A stretch of 64,000 bases of DNA from Archilochus colubris. Lineage: Eukaryota; Chordata; Aves; Apodiformes; Trochilidae. The notes below the pieces were generated by a model. It was not told the DNA's origin. It ran no database searches and saw nothing but the letters and a program-made list of their open reading frames with translations. The position numbers were made by a program, and so were the translations under genes. Positions 1 to 12,900 of this stretch are shown here, one piece after another (the stretch's first letter is position 1; every line of letters starts with the position of its first letter). The stretch covers positions 9,264,501 to 9,328,500 of the forward strand of contig CM041101.1 in assembly GCA_023079485.1 (NCBI GenBank). Reading direction: 5' to 3'.

Positions 1-2675
1 GAAGCTTAGAGCTGGATATTTATACACTTGACATAAAGAATATTTCTGCATTGAAGTAATAAGCGTGACTCAGTAAACCAATGGGGAAAGGGTGTTCCCT
101 TTGCAGCAAAACCTCAAAAGATCAAAGAACTTCTTGAGCGGTTTAACATTTCGAATGTCAAATGACTCGGGTTCCCTTCTCTCTCCCCTTCACCCTTGCC
201 TCCAAGTTTTGCAAAAGAAATGCTTTGATTTTAGCCCAGGAGGGAGTGTTCCAGCAGCTCTGGGGAAGAGTGGTCTTGGACGGTCTGGAGTGGGAAGGTC
301 ACGGGCAGGGATGTGCAGGACCTGGTTGGGTGGACACCAGCCCTGATGAGGACAGGGCCATGCCATGGCCTTGGGGCTTCCTATTCACCAGCTGAGATCA
401 TGCTGGTGTGTGATCAAACTGTCCCTTTTTCCTCACTGTCACCTCCCAGCTCTGTTCCTGCTCCAGCCTCTGTCCTACCTGCCGAGGTTGGGAACCTTCC
501 TGAGCACCTGCCTGTGTCATGCTGAGCATGGGGATGGTCCCATGTTGGAATTGGAACTTGCAGATGCCATGGTCCTACAAATAAATGGTAGCTGGGTGTG
601 CTCTGGCAGACCCCACAGCCCTGTGTGTCCCCAAGCTGGGGCCAGGCAGAGCCAGCACACCATGGGAGGGAGCATCACCAGATTGCTGTGACTTCTTCCT
701 ATGGAAATGGCAAATCCTGATATTTCTGTACATCCACCCAGCAGTGGGGGGATGTCAGGGACTGATCCCTGTCCTCTGCCCCCCCCAGCACCAGGGGCTG
801 GGGTGCTGGTGGGAATACAACACTGGGTGTTCTCCAGGGAAGGATCCAGCCTTGTTGGAGGCTCTTGGACACATGTGCCTTGGTGGGATCGATAGGCTGG
901 AGTAATATATTGCCCTGAGATAACAAATCACTTAGCTTATTGGGTCTTAATTAAGCCTCTTTTATCTCTGTGACAGCCACACACCTGGGCTATTGCCCAA
1001 GAGAACCACGGCTGTGGCCGAGCTGTGGGGACGCCGCGCCGGAGCCGGGGGATTGATGAGGCTCTGCTGGGTGGAATTACCTCATTGTGTTCCCAGCTCC
1101 AAGGGCCATCCATCTCCCAGATCCTCCACCCCACCACCCCCACCAAAGCACCCTCTGCTGCCTCCTCCTCCTCCTCCCCATGCCTGGCGGGCAGGGGATG
1201 GGGGATGGGGCAGGGAGGAACCTCCCGGTGGGGTTGTCCCGGGTGGAGGTGGCTGGGCTGGGGGGGCAGCTGCCCCGTTTGGCCTCCTGGGTTATGGATA
1301 GAGTTGTTATAGTCCCTGACAGCACAAAATGAAGACCTACATCACCATAACGTATTGTCAGGCTGGAGCACACCACGGCCCCCGAGATGGATGAATTCAA
1401 TATCTCTGCCTGCGAGGGGGGAAGGAAGGGAAGGGAGGGGGTGGGTTTGGCCAAGAAGGCAGCAGAGATGCTGCTCTACACAGCAAGGGGAGCAATGGCA
1501 TTTTTTTAGTTGTAAGGCAGAGGTGGAGAGTGTCTGATTCCCGGGATTAGATCCACGCCACGAAGGGGAGTGCTTAGCATGAAATGCTCCTGTGCTGAGC
1601 TGAGCAATGAAGTGACTGTGCCCCTGTGTTCCTGCCAGCTGGGACCCAATTTACTGCTCTGGGGCTTGAGAGACTGATTTCAGCTTGTAACCCAAGAATT
1701 TAGGGGAACAGCCCAAACCAGGGAGGCCCATCTGATGGAAAAGTGCTTCTACAACAAGAGGAACCTGAAGCACATAGTGCATTTAGTGATCTGAAAGTAG
1801 GGCAGTTTTCACTCAGAAGTAGGACTGCTGGTGTTCTGACTTGGAGTGAAATAATGAGAGATGAGAGTTGCAAGAGACATAGAGCTGAGCAGCCCAGTCC
1901 TGCAGGACCCCTCTGTTTTGTAGCAGTTTCCCCTGGTGAGGTTGATGCTTAAAACCTTTTTCTCCCCTTTGGCAGCACAGACAGTGGCAATGGCCATACC
2001 CATTTCCAGTTCAGCAGCAAGATGCTGAGTGGACTGCAGCATGGCAGATGTTGTTTGTGTGCAAATAAGTCACTGAAACCAAGAAAATGAGGTTCTGTGC
2101 CTGAAGACAAGCAGCCCATAGTTCATTTTAGTGCTAAATGAAGTCCAAAGTACTCACATTACACAAAATCCAACTGAAGGGCAACACCCTTCTACTGTTC
2201 CTGAGTTTTCATGACTATTTACAGGTTTTTGGATAAACATGAGGAAGGTGATATAAGAACGGCCAAATCCCATGAACTGTGGGTAAAACCTTCCTCTGCA
2301 GACTGGTTCAGCTGGAACCCATGATGTTATTAAAGCCATTCACAAGAGGGAAGCAGCATGATGGACCTGTTCTTGGTTGCTCGTGATCTTTTCCATCAGG
2401 TAGGACAAGATTCCCCTCCACACTGTGGCAGTTTGTTTTTTGGGTTGTACTTGGCCTTTGGTTTCCTCTTCCCAATACTTCCAACCCTGGACTTCAGGAG
2501 CTGCTTTTTTGGGGGTGGTGGGGTGGCAGCATGTGATGGGAAGGGGCTGAGGAGAAGCAAGGACCAGCCTGCTGAGCTCAAACAGCCCTGGGTGCCCAAA
2601 ACAATGCCAGGAGGTGGAGACCCTCATGGCACAAGTGCCTGGTAGCTCCTCAAATGGACACTTTCTAGCCTTGTG
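1..2675. other. Intergenic DNA, no gene recognised
   Basis: I see no exon with plausible splice sites and no RNA gene here. The open frames are short, lack family motifs and overlap each other in several frames. The sequence is mostly GC-rich and CpG-poor. A small CpG cluster lies near 1015-1050. A short AT-rich stretch near 900-975 (contains TTAATTAA and GATAA) is unlike its surroundings and could be regulatory, but nothing in the sequence proves that. In mammals the gene upstream of RXRA is WDR5; no WD-repeat exon was recognised in this flank. Confidence 0.6.
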
Positions 2676-3030
2676 GCCTGATTTTGGTTGGGATAGAGGT
2701 AATTTTCTTCCTAGTAGCTGATATAATGCTGTGTTTGGGATTTAGAGTGAGAATAACATCGATGGGAGACTGATGCTTTAGCAGTGCTTGCACTCACTCA
2801 AGGATTTTTCAGCTTCCCCTAGTGCCCTGCCAGTGGAGGCTGGGGGTGCACAAGGCTGGGAGGGGACACAGTCAGGACAGGTGACCCAACCTGGCCAAAG
2901 GGATGTTGAATAAAACTGGGAAGAGGGGAGGAGGTTGCCTGGGGTGGGGCAGTGGCTGCTCGGGGCATGGTTGGGCATCAGGCAGGGTGGTGAGCATCCA
3001 CTTTGTGCATCACTTGTTTTGTCTAGTTTA

Positions 3031-3092
<62 letters not shown>

Positions 3093-3237
3093 CCTTTCCT
3101 TTTCTGACCTACTAAAGTTGTTCTTATCTCATGAGTTTTACCATTTTTTTGCTCATTCTCTGCCCCATCCCACTGTGAGAGGGGGGGAGTGAGTGAAGGG
3201 CTGTGTGGTGTTCACCTGCCTCCTGGGTTCACCCACA
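2676..3237 (+). mobile_element. Degraded solo LTR of an avian endogenous retrovirus
   Basis: The stretch follows, in order, the landmarks of an LTR family I know from many bird genomes. It opens with 'ggttgggataga-gtaattttcttc-tagtagctgatataatg', followed by 'aaggatttttcagcttcc' and 'gaggggacacag-caggaca'. After these come 'gcatcacttgttttgt', an ATT-rich segment, 'gttcttatctca-gagttttac', and a purine-rich end with 'gagtgagtgaagggctgtgtggtg'. Recognition is from memory, so subfamily and exact ends are uncertain. The termini are eroded and no clean TG...CA ends or target-site duplication could be assigned. There is no internal retroviral coding sequence on either side, so it is a solo LTR. Its own TATA and polyadenylation signals look degraded. 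Confidence 0.7.
3031..3091. repeat. (ATT)n microsatellite inside the LTR
   Basis: About 20 uninterrupted ATT units (61 bp). It sits where the LTR family normally has a short ATT-rich segment, so it probably arose by slippage within the element after insertion. The lack of interruptions suggests it is polymorphic. Confidence 0.95.
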
Positions 3238-5270
3238 AGCCCTCTGCTTGTTAACAGCCACTGAGCAGCCTCTTTTCTTATTGCATTGGGCACCAGGCAC
3301 ATGGCCACCACCTGACTTTTGGCATCTCCCTCTCTTTGCCACCAAACTCCCCTCCTGTCCCCAAGCACAGGCAGCTGCCAGAGGGACAAGGCTCTGCTTT
3401 TTTTCTTGGCCATTACTGTTGCTCTGAGATTTTTCTCTAAAAGGTTAGGCCAGCCCTCATGCTGGTGCTCTGAGCCTGGCTCCATCACTGATATATGATG
3501 CTCTTGTAATCTCCAGAGACATAAATTTTACCCCTGTTTGTCTCCCTGTGTCACATCCTTCTTGTGCTCTGCCTGTTATTGTGTCTGGAGTCGTGGTTGA
3601 GTTTCAGTATTTTCCTTTTTTTTATCTTCTTCACCTGAGGATGTTCATTATGGGATGTAACAGCTTTAATAGCTTTTAAATGGGAGACTGGAGTTTTTAT
3701 GCTTCGGGGAGTAGCACTCACAGCAGCCACCATCATCGCAGAGTGGCATTTGCCAGTCCTTAGTACCTAAACCAGAAGCTTCCACCTTAACTTTCTCTTA
3801 AATCCAGGGACAAATAGCTCATGTAAAGCTGTTGGGCCCTGCTGGAGATCAGGTTTGTACCTGCTGGGATTTGGAGCTGGTGTGATTGAGCTGGGAGCAG
3901 ACAGGGGCTCCTCTACCCCCAGCACCCACACTGGGTTTGTCCCCATCCCCCCTGCAGATCAGCAGCCTTGAAACAGAACTGGAGGTGTCCAGCTTCACCT
4001 CCCAAAATCCTGCTGTGTGCACTGGGGTACCCAAAGGCAGCTAGAGCCAAGGCAATTGTTCAGCTTTCCCTCATCAGCACCTTTTTTCCAGAGCCCAGCG
4101 CTGTGCAACCAGGATCTAATTAAGCGGGCTAATCTGAAGGAGGTACTACATCTCCATGGAAAACTGCTTCAGTTTGGCTTCTCTGAATAATAAACAAAGC
4201 ACTTGGGCAGATGATAGGGCATTTAAGTGTTTACTCTTCAGAGCATTAAGTGCTAAATTTGTTTTTAGCTCCTTTATGAAAAGCCCTTGCAGAGTAAAAT
4301 CACACAAGGGGCTCAGTCATCCCTTGCAGCTTCTTTCCCAGAGCCGGGCTGGGATGCTGCCCGGGGGGAGAGCCAGAACCACCCATCCTTAGGATCACAA
4401 GGAGACCACTGAGGTTTCATCTGCTGCCGAGGAGCAAGGTTAAACCCCTGGGTCCATCCATGGGGATGCTGAGTGTGGTGCCAGCCCGGGCGCGGGGCTG
4501 CCTGCAGTTAATCCCAACTAAAATGGGCACCCACTTCTTTCCTCCCCACACACTCCATTCTGTCAATCATTTAGGGTAATAAACTAAATGGACAAGAATG
4601 GAAAAGCTGGAGACACAACCCTCAGAGCGGGTCAGAGCACGGAGCTCCCTTCTCCTGCCTCATCCTCCTCGTGTGTCACGGCTGCTTTGGGAGCCATCGC
4701 TTCGAGCTGGGCTGCAGGACCTGAGAAAGATTCAACCAGAAGAATATGAAAAGGAAGGAAAAAGGGCTCCAGGATGTCTGCTTCAACACTGCAGGCATGC
4801 AGAGGTTGTCCCATCCCGTGTGATGCTGCGGGACTGCTCGGCCCTGAGAATTTCAGGGCTGGAGCTACAGGAACCCAGCACAAAACCAGCAAAACAACTT
4901 TCCATTTCTGAAGCTTGAAGGAGTTTGCACCCTGCCATGCCAGGACAAAGGGAGAATTAGCAGCCAGCAAAGAGAAAAACAACACAAAGCCACATCGCAG
5001 TGTCGAGAAGCCAAAAAGCCTTTTTTCCTCCTTTTAATGCCGGGGACAACCCGACAGGATTCTCAGCTCTTGATGTGGAGCCCGATGCGGTTCAGCTCTG
5101 CAGCGCTTTGCATTCAGCTGCGTCTGCTAGAGCTGAGCTCCCCTTGCTGCTGCTTCACTGGGATTTTTTGAAACCAATTTTGACACATCAAACCCGATGC
5201 AGAATGACTCAAGTTTTCAGGCAGCGCTTTCTCCCTGCAGCAGGCAAAGCAGAAGCTGAACTCGTATTTA
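3238..5270. other. Intergenic DNA with an AT-rich block
   Basis: No gene recognised. From about 4090 to 4310 the sequence becomes AT-rich and non-repetitive, with TAATTA-, GATA- and TTTATG-type words (for example 'ctaattaagcgggctaatc' near 4116). That texture is typical of vertebrate conserved noncoding elements. This is an inference from composition only. The rest is ordinary GC-rich flank. Confidence 0.4.
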
Positions 5271-5350
5271 GCAGCAGCAGCAGCAGCAGCAGCCGCCTCC
5301 TTTGAATCAACCTCTCATTATTATTATTATTATTATTGTTATTATTATTT
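5271..5350. repeat. (CAG)n then (ATT)n compound microsatellite
   Basis: An uninterrupted CAG run of 23 bp (about 7.7 units, 5271-5293) is followed after about 24 bp by an ATT run (about 5317-5350) with one GTT interruption. The CAG run is too short to suggest instability. No reading frame across it has support as coding. Confidence 0.9.
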
Positions 5351-6690
5351 TTTTCAAGAGGAATACTCTGGTTTAGGCAAATTTGGGGATGTGTCTGAAC
5401 ACGCTTCCCCGCCTGCATCGTGGATTCAATTACAACACAGCACTTTGCAGATTTCTGTTAAAATTTAACTGCTTTCACATGGGTTGCATGAACTTTGCCT
5501 GACATTTGGAAGCCGGCAACTTGTGTCATCAGGTTACGCTCACACTTATCTCTACAAACAAATCCTTGTACCCAGACCGGCACCGGCACCGCCTTCCCTG
5601 CCTCTGGCATTCATTGAGTCTGAAATGTGCTCCCTGTGATGTTCCCGACTGCTCCTGGAGGGATGTGGGTGACCCTGTCCCCAACCTGTCCCCAAGCTCA
5701 GCCACAGCAAACATGGTGGCCTTGTCTGTGGGGTGGCCAAGGATCTGAGGACCAGGGAAATGGGGACAGGGGCAGCAGATGGATGTGGGACAAGGAGCAA
5801 TGGGGTTTGTGGTCTTGCTGTGAGGTTTTGGTGGCCAATGCTGGTGCCACGGGACAGGAAAGGCTTTGAGATGATCCTGTTCCCACTCCAGACCACTAAA
5901 TTGCCTGGATGCATCTGAAGAGAAGACGAGTCCTGCTGGTGGTCCCAAAGGACATCTCCCAGGGAATCCTGCAGCAGCAGGGTTGGAAAGGACCCTTCTT
6001 CTGTCCCCAGAACTTGGTTAGGTGACCCTTGTTGGCAGTGCCCTGCTCTCCTCCATCGTGTCCAGCCATGGCAACCCAGCACTGAACATCTCCTTTAAGC
6101 AGCAGGTCCTTGAGGTGGCTAAAATCAGCTCTGATCAAAGCCTGGATTCTCCTCTGGAGCTGGGGGCTGGCAGGGGGAAATATTAAAATCCCAAGATCTG
6201 TCACTGGTTCTTACTTGAGATGCAAGAAGTGACCAACTCTGCTGATCAAAGGCCTCACCACTGTTGTTTTAAAGGTGACATTAACATTTAAGGAGCTTTT
6301 GAAAGCCCTGGCTTGCAATAAAAAGCCAGACACCCCTTCAGAGAGCAACTGAAACGCAAGTTTAATGATAATGAAACAGCCTTTTGTTCTGCAACTCAAA
6401 GAAGAACCACAAACCTATTTATAGTCTTCATAATAAAGACGAGGAAGCCTTTTACACATAATCCAGCAAACAGATACCCACAAGCCACGGTGTTACCCAG
6501 GGATCCCAGTGGCAGCAGAGGAGGTTTCTGTGCACACTCCTCAGCTTGCAGGCACAAACGTCACCTCTCCTCCTGATGGTGCCAGGCTCCCAGCACCACC
6601 AGCATCACCACACAGATGCTTCTGCCAGGTCATGAGTCCCTGCTGGGTTGTGCTGCTGGCCCACGACTCCTCTGCCTGTCCCCAGCTGGG
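5351..6690. other. Intergenic DNA, no gene recognised
   Basis: Frames of up to 176 codons on the minus strand (5529-6082) lie in CpG-poor DNA and overlap one another in different frames. They carry no domain I recognise. Nothing else can be supported. Confidence 0.6.
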
Positions 6691-6910
6691 GTGGCACAGC
6701 ATGGCTTGGCAAGTCATGGCATGGCACAGCATGGTATGGCATGGTACAGCATAGCATGGCACAGCATGGCATGGCATAGCATGGCACAGCATGGCATGGC
6801 ATGGCACAGCATGGCATGGCATGGCATGTCACAGGATGTCACAGCATGGCATGGCATGGCACAGCATGGCTTAGCAAGTCATGGCATGGCACAGCATGGC
6901 ATGGCATGGC
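6691..6910. repeat. Pentamer array (ATGGC/ACAGC)n, about 220 bp
   Basis: A tandem array of a 5-bp unit, ATGGC, with regularly interspersed variants ACAGC, ATGGT, ATAGC and ATGTC. A longer block containing the variant stretch 'ttggcaagtc' (about 6706-6715) recurs with one change as 'ttagcaagtc' (about 6871-6880). The spacing is 165 bp, or 33 pentamers, which suggests a segmental duplication inside the array. Because the unit length is not a multiple of 3 and lacks stops, long open frames run through on both strands. These are not genes. Confidence 0.95.
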
Positions 6911-9900
6911 AGATGCTGTTCAGGACAGTTTGGAGCCTGCAGCACCAGGACATCCCCACTGCACCAAACCTCCCTTTTCACAGCAGCTGGAATCCCCACT
7001 TTTATCCTTCCTCCTTTTCTCCCTGTGCCCACCAAAAGTCACTTTGCACCTCTCCCTGCTGCAGGTGCAGCCCAGGGGAAGCTGAGCTGCTGCTCCCTCT
7101 GCTCTCAGGGGCAGATTTGGGGAGCAGTGGGTGCAGTGCTGGGTGGGGGGAGCCGTGCAGGGGGCTCAGTGCAGGCAGGGCTCAGCCTGTGCCCAGCACT
7201 TAGTCTATAAATAGTCTGGAAATGAGAGCTGGGTAGATAGGAGCCACGGCTGGGTAAGAAAATCCCCCTCTCCCTGGGCTGGTTCTGGCTGTTTTGTCTC
7301 TCCCTGTAAAGCTCTTTGCTTTATGGCTCCCTGCCCTCCGCTGTCTGCTGTGTTTTACCTTGCAGCTCTGATAAAGGCAATTGAATGCACATTCCTTATC
7401 ACATGCAGTTGGAAGAGCAAGCAAATTCCCTCGTTCTGCACAGGCCTGGAGAACCTCTGCTCTACTGTACAAACAGATTTTTTACGACAGTGTTACATCA
7501 AAGATCTTTTTTTTTTTTTTTTTTTCTCCCCGCTCTTCCCCGCCTTCCCTGGATGTGGTGAATAGCACTGGGTACTGATCACATGAATTCCCTGAGCACG
7601 GAAAGAGCCAGGGAGCTGAGCAGGAGCAGAAAAGGGAGATTTGTTCATTTGGTTTCTTAAGGGCTTGGGCCTGGCAGGTCAGAGGTTCCCAGCAGAAAAA
7701 GGTGCAGAGGATCAATATCCTGTGATGCTGCTCCAAAGCCCCCCTGCCCACGGCATCATCCAGCAGGGAATTCCCTCTCCTGCTCCTTGCAGCAGCAACC
7801 CAGGATTATAATTCCTGTTTTCTGAAGGGATGCACAGGTGTCTTGCTCCCAGACCTCTCCCTCCCGTGCCCATGCAAGAGCTGGGATGCTCTCCCAGGAG
7901 GGATGCTCCCAGCACAATGGGCATTGTCTGGGATCTCCCCTTTGGTTTCTGAGGCCATGGATATCCAAATAAATGAGCAGGGATGGGGGAGGCAGGGGAT
8001 GGGAGAGCTGGGGGGTTGGAAGTGACCCAGACCCAGGGAACAGATGCAACTCATAACGTTAATGAGGCTTGGGGTTTTTGTTGTTTTTTTTTTTCTTTTC
8101 CCTCCCCAAAGGCTCTGCACTCTTGAGAAGGGATGGGGGGGGGGTCCCTATCCCATGGCAACACCAAGCAGGGAAAAAATGGGCCTGGCTTTTATTTCAT
8201 TTTTTTGTCCTTTACAGGAATCGCAGGCAAACAAAAGCCCTGAACAGATTTATCATTTTTCTTTCTCCCCCACCCCCTCCTTTTCTTTCCTTTTATATTT
8301 TTTTAAAATAGGGTTAGAGCAAGATGGATGGTTCCCCAGGCCCAGGGAATGAGCAGATCGAGGCAACCCTGTCGTCTCTGGCATCCCATTAAGCCAGGCT
8401 CTGGGAGGAGGCCTCTCAAGGACTTATTAAATTTGCCCCAGCCCAGACCCCAAACACCACCCCTGGCTCTGAGCTGCCCTGGTTCCACCACCTGAGTCCC
8501 CCCTCTCCATCCTCCCTGCTGCCACCTCTGGCACTTCTCCTGCATCCCCCCCGGAGGCCCCGATCTGGTCCTCCCCCCATCCCATCAGCCTGGGAAGTGC
8601 CTCCATCCCTTCTTGTCACCCGAGGCCGATTTGTCACCAGGGGGGTGACAAGCAGTTCTATGGTTCTGTCAGCCCATTGCTGGCCTGGGCTGAGCCCCCC
8701 CCTGCTGCAAAGCCAAGGGTCCCCCCGAGGAGGGGGCTGGGGGCACAGCAAGCCCCCGACCTCCCCCTGACCTGGGGACTCTTGTGGCTGGAGAAATGGC
8801 CCTGGAGAGGGAACAGAAAGGCAAAATAAAAAAAAAAGAAAGAAAGAGAGGGGGGAAGAAAGTCTAATTTGAGCCTTTTTGGACCCAGGGCTTGGCTCAG
8901 CCCTGGGGTGGGCAGGGAGGGTGCTGCCCCAGCCATCCCCAGTGCCCACCAGTTACCCTGGTTATCTCCACTTTAATACTTAACAAGGATTTAAAATCCT
9001 TCTGTAGTCAGAGTTTGTTCTCAGCGATAAATGTTGAATAGCTTATAAATTATGGAGGCAACGTGGTGTCTCTGGGAGGAAGAGCTGGGCCCAGCTTGCT
9101 GTGACAGTGGTGTAAAGCCATCCCTGGCAAGGAGTCTGGCAGGTTGGCATTCCCAGGGGCTGGATCCTGCCCGTTGTGCCTGGCTATAACATTCCTGGGA
9201 GGAGGGGATCACTTCGTGCAGCAAGGCACAGTCACGTCTGCTTCACACCCCCTGATCATCATCAACCAGGATGCAAAAGGAAAAAAAAAAAATAGAAAAA
9301 AATCTCACAGGGCAGAATTACAGCTGAGCAGAGCAATGCAGATGAGCTCTCCCTCCATCTATGCATGGGGGGGTATATATAGATACTGATATATAGATAT
9401 ATATAGCCACCTGCACTTGGATGCATGGAGAAAATGCTGGCACTCAGGACAAGAGGGCTCAGGTTGCCCTTCTCCTGCTGTCACTCACCCCCCTCCTGCC
9501 CAGACACCCAGGGGACCCTAAATGGGTGAAAATCCCCACAAACGGGGGGGCTCCTGCAGAAAAACTTTGCTGCCAGCTCTGCTCTTGGCTCCGAGGCTGG
9601 GAGGGGATCCACGCCAAGGTAAAACCTGGCTGGGAGAGATGATTTCATCCCCTGGATGAGAGGGATAGAGAGCCCCAGGGGTATATCCAACCAGCCTTCC
9701 CTGCTTTCTTTCCTGGCATCCCCTAGCAAGTCAGTAATTAGGTTAGAGCATGGCTCTGCCTTTAGTTCAGGGCACCCATGTCCAATAAATGCCTGTGGAG
9801 TTCCTATAGAAGAGTTGTAGGAAAATGGCCAGTTTTCACTACATTAATTCACAAAGCAGGTCATGCTGGGCTGGCCCTTTACCTCACTTGTTATTTCTAT

Positions 9901-12900
9901 TTATTAGGAGTATTGATGTTTTTCAACCAGGGAGCAGGACCCTATCGAGCCAGCTTTGAGTATTGGAAAAGATTTAGCAGGAGAGAGCTCTGTAATGAAG
10001 CCCCAGTCCCAGTGCCAAGCTCTCAGGTAGTGCAGCTCCCCAGCACTATTATTATTGTTTACAATCATGTTTTATTTTGCATTTTCCTTGGCCACCTAAC
10101 CCACAGCTCTCTCAGTTATTAAAAAGCCTGAAAACCAAGCTGGCTGGGGCAGCCCATGGGGGCACATGGAGGGGGGAGAGGGGTTTGCTTTGATTTTCTC
10201 ACTTTTCTCCCCTTTTTTCTCCCCGGGATTTCCAAATGCTTTTTGCTTTTTGCCACCTTCTGCAGTGTTGGGTGTAGAAACTTGAGCAATGTTGGATAAA
10301 AGGGAGTGAGAGGAGGTGCAGACCTGTGGATAATTTGGGAGCAGAGCAGGGCTGGCAGCCTGGGGCAGCTGGAATGTTGGAGCTGCTCCAGCTCTGGAGA
10401 ATGGATCCCTGCCCGGAGCAGAGCACACGAGGCACCCCAGGACCAGCACTGCTCTGCTGGGATGGATACCCCAGGACTGGTACCCCAGGACCTCTGGGGT
10501 CTGCACCCTGCTGGGCCTCACTTTCTGGGCACAAAGGTATTTGGGATGCATTAGGGACTGATCACCTACTATGAATGCCAAAACTAATTTTTAAATCAAA
10601 CCCACTTGGGAGCTCTACAAAGGGTAGAAGCACATGGAAACCAGCTTCAAATTCACCACCTGCTGAGATGCTGAGCATGAGCCAGTCCTCAACCTCTAGT
10701 GATCTGTTTAAAGCCAAGATATACTTGACCTGGGTTCATCTGGCAAAATCTCCTGGAACAATTGATCCTTGAGAAAAAAAAAAAACCAACAAACCAGTCA
10801 AGGGAAATAAAACTGTCCTGGGTACTGTCTGACTGTGTTCACTGTCACAACTGCAAAACTTGAGCAGCAAAACCCAGGACAGGCCAAAGGCTCCTGCCCC
10901 CAGCAGAGCTCCCTGGGTGCTGGTGGAGTTGGGATGCTCTGAGGAGATTCCTCTGAGCAGTGGGATCAAAAACTCCTTGGAGCAGCATCCAGCCCAAATG
11001 TTCCTGGAGAGCCAAGGGAAGGTGTTACCTGACTTGGGAAGGTGTTGCCTGCCTCACTCATCAGCCCTTGGCTGTGGCCTTTCAGTGCTCAACACTCTGA
11101 GCCTGAGCTTGGATCTGAGGTGTTTGTAGAGCAGAGCTGTGCCAGGGGGGTAAAAATCCCTCCGGGTCCCCTGGGAACTCCCATAAGGGGTTGGGGGAGG
11201 AAACCACGAGATTTACTTGAAATTCCAACCTTGCTGGTTAAGCAAGAGCTCGAGGGTCGGATCCTGCTCTCTGTGATGCTGCTGCCAAAGCTGAGTAAAT
11301 CTGGGGGACTCAGCCAAGGTCACTTCAGGCTGGGAAGTGACAACCAGTTTCCTATCATGTAAATGACAGCAGGATCTTCCTCTCTCCCCCCCCCCCCCCT
11401 TAATGCTTCTCTTCATCCCCTCTTCTGCCATCTCTTTTGAAACATTTCTGTTGGGTTGGCTGCAGATTTGCACTGGGGATCCAGGTGTTTTGTCTCTTGC
11501 TGCAACCCCAGTGCTGAGAGAGGGAGGCAAGAGTCCTGCTGAGGGGCATCCCTCTTCCCAAGGGAAATGGAGCACCTCTGGGTGCTGTTCCAGGACCAGG
11601 GGTGTGTGTGCAAGACGAGGCTGAGCCATGGCAGGGGGGCTCGTGCTGCTGGACCTGCTCACAGCATCCCTGCTCATCATCCCATGGGCAACCACAACCC
11701 CTGTGTCTGCCTCATTTGCCTGTGCCAGAGAGCCCAGTGGGAATTTTCTGGTGGATTTTCTTTTCTGCAGGGAAATTCCAGCGAGCTGAAATTGAAGTTT
11801 TAGCAGAGAAACCTTCCTGGGGCTCCCAAGGAGGAGGAGAAGGGGAATTGCAGAGCCCAGAGGTCACAGCTCAGGGCAGTGGGAGGGAGGCAAGGTGAAT
11901 CCCTTGTGCTGAGCCAGGCAGGACAGGACCTCCTGGCTCAGGAACTGTCATGGTTTGGTTGTGCTCTGGGGTTTCCCACCATTTCATGACAAATTCTAGT
12001 TTGTTTTTTTTTTAGTGCCCCCAGTCTCTCCCTCTGGATGACACAAGGTGTGGCTGATGCTGCAGAGCTGTCCCCGAGCATCACCAAGGGGTGAATTCCT
12101 TACACCTTGTGGCAGAGCTGGTGATCTTCCTGGGATTATCCAGGGGAGACTCTGAAAGGGCAGCTCCCCTGCTTGCCTGTGGGAACACACGAGTGTACCT
12201 TGGGAGGAGCAGAGAGTGGGGATGGACCAGAGCATCCCTAAAATGTCCCTGACCAGGACAGGGAGTACAGCAGGATCTGGGACATCACAGACAGGACCCC
12301 GGGGCATCTCAGCACCGTGTCCTCTGCAGCCACTGCCAGGTCAGGTCCCCTCTGCTGAGCCTGCCAGGGGGATGGAGCCTCTGTCCCCAGGCACTCTGCT
12401 ATTTACTGCTTGCTCTGCATCCTCACCGCAGGGCACAGAGACTGCAAGGCCATATGAGACCATGGTGATGAACATCTAGCCTGACCTACTTACAGCCTGG
12501 GCCCTGGGACTTTCTGGAATTCATCCTCCTGGAAACACAACGTATAATTTTAGGGCAGTGGAAATCAGCACTGGATGAGGATGCTGTCCCAGCCTCCACC
12601 GGGTCTGTGACGCCAGAATTGCTCTGCCTGCCTCTGAGCATGCTTGCCCCCACCTATCCATGCACATTAACAGCTCAAATTGCCACTGATCTGCTTCTCA
12701 TTAGACGTCAGGCATCATTATTCCATTTAAAAAATGGGATTTGTTTTTCCTTCCTTCCCCCTAATTCACCTTCCTCCCTCCACAAAATAAAAATCTCATT
12801 AGAACTTTGTCACTTGCAGCAAATCCCAGCTCAATCCAACCTGCCAGGGAAGCTAATTGTCCCCTAAGAATCTCCTCAAAGTCTCCAAGCAGGGGCAGAC

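Noticed and set aside
6541..7203. Histidine/tryptophan/methionine-rich frames on both strands
   Set aside because: Produced by the pentamer array. They have no homology and are open in several frames at once.
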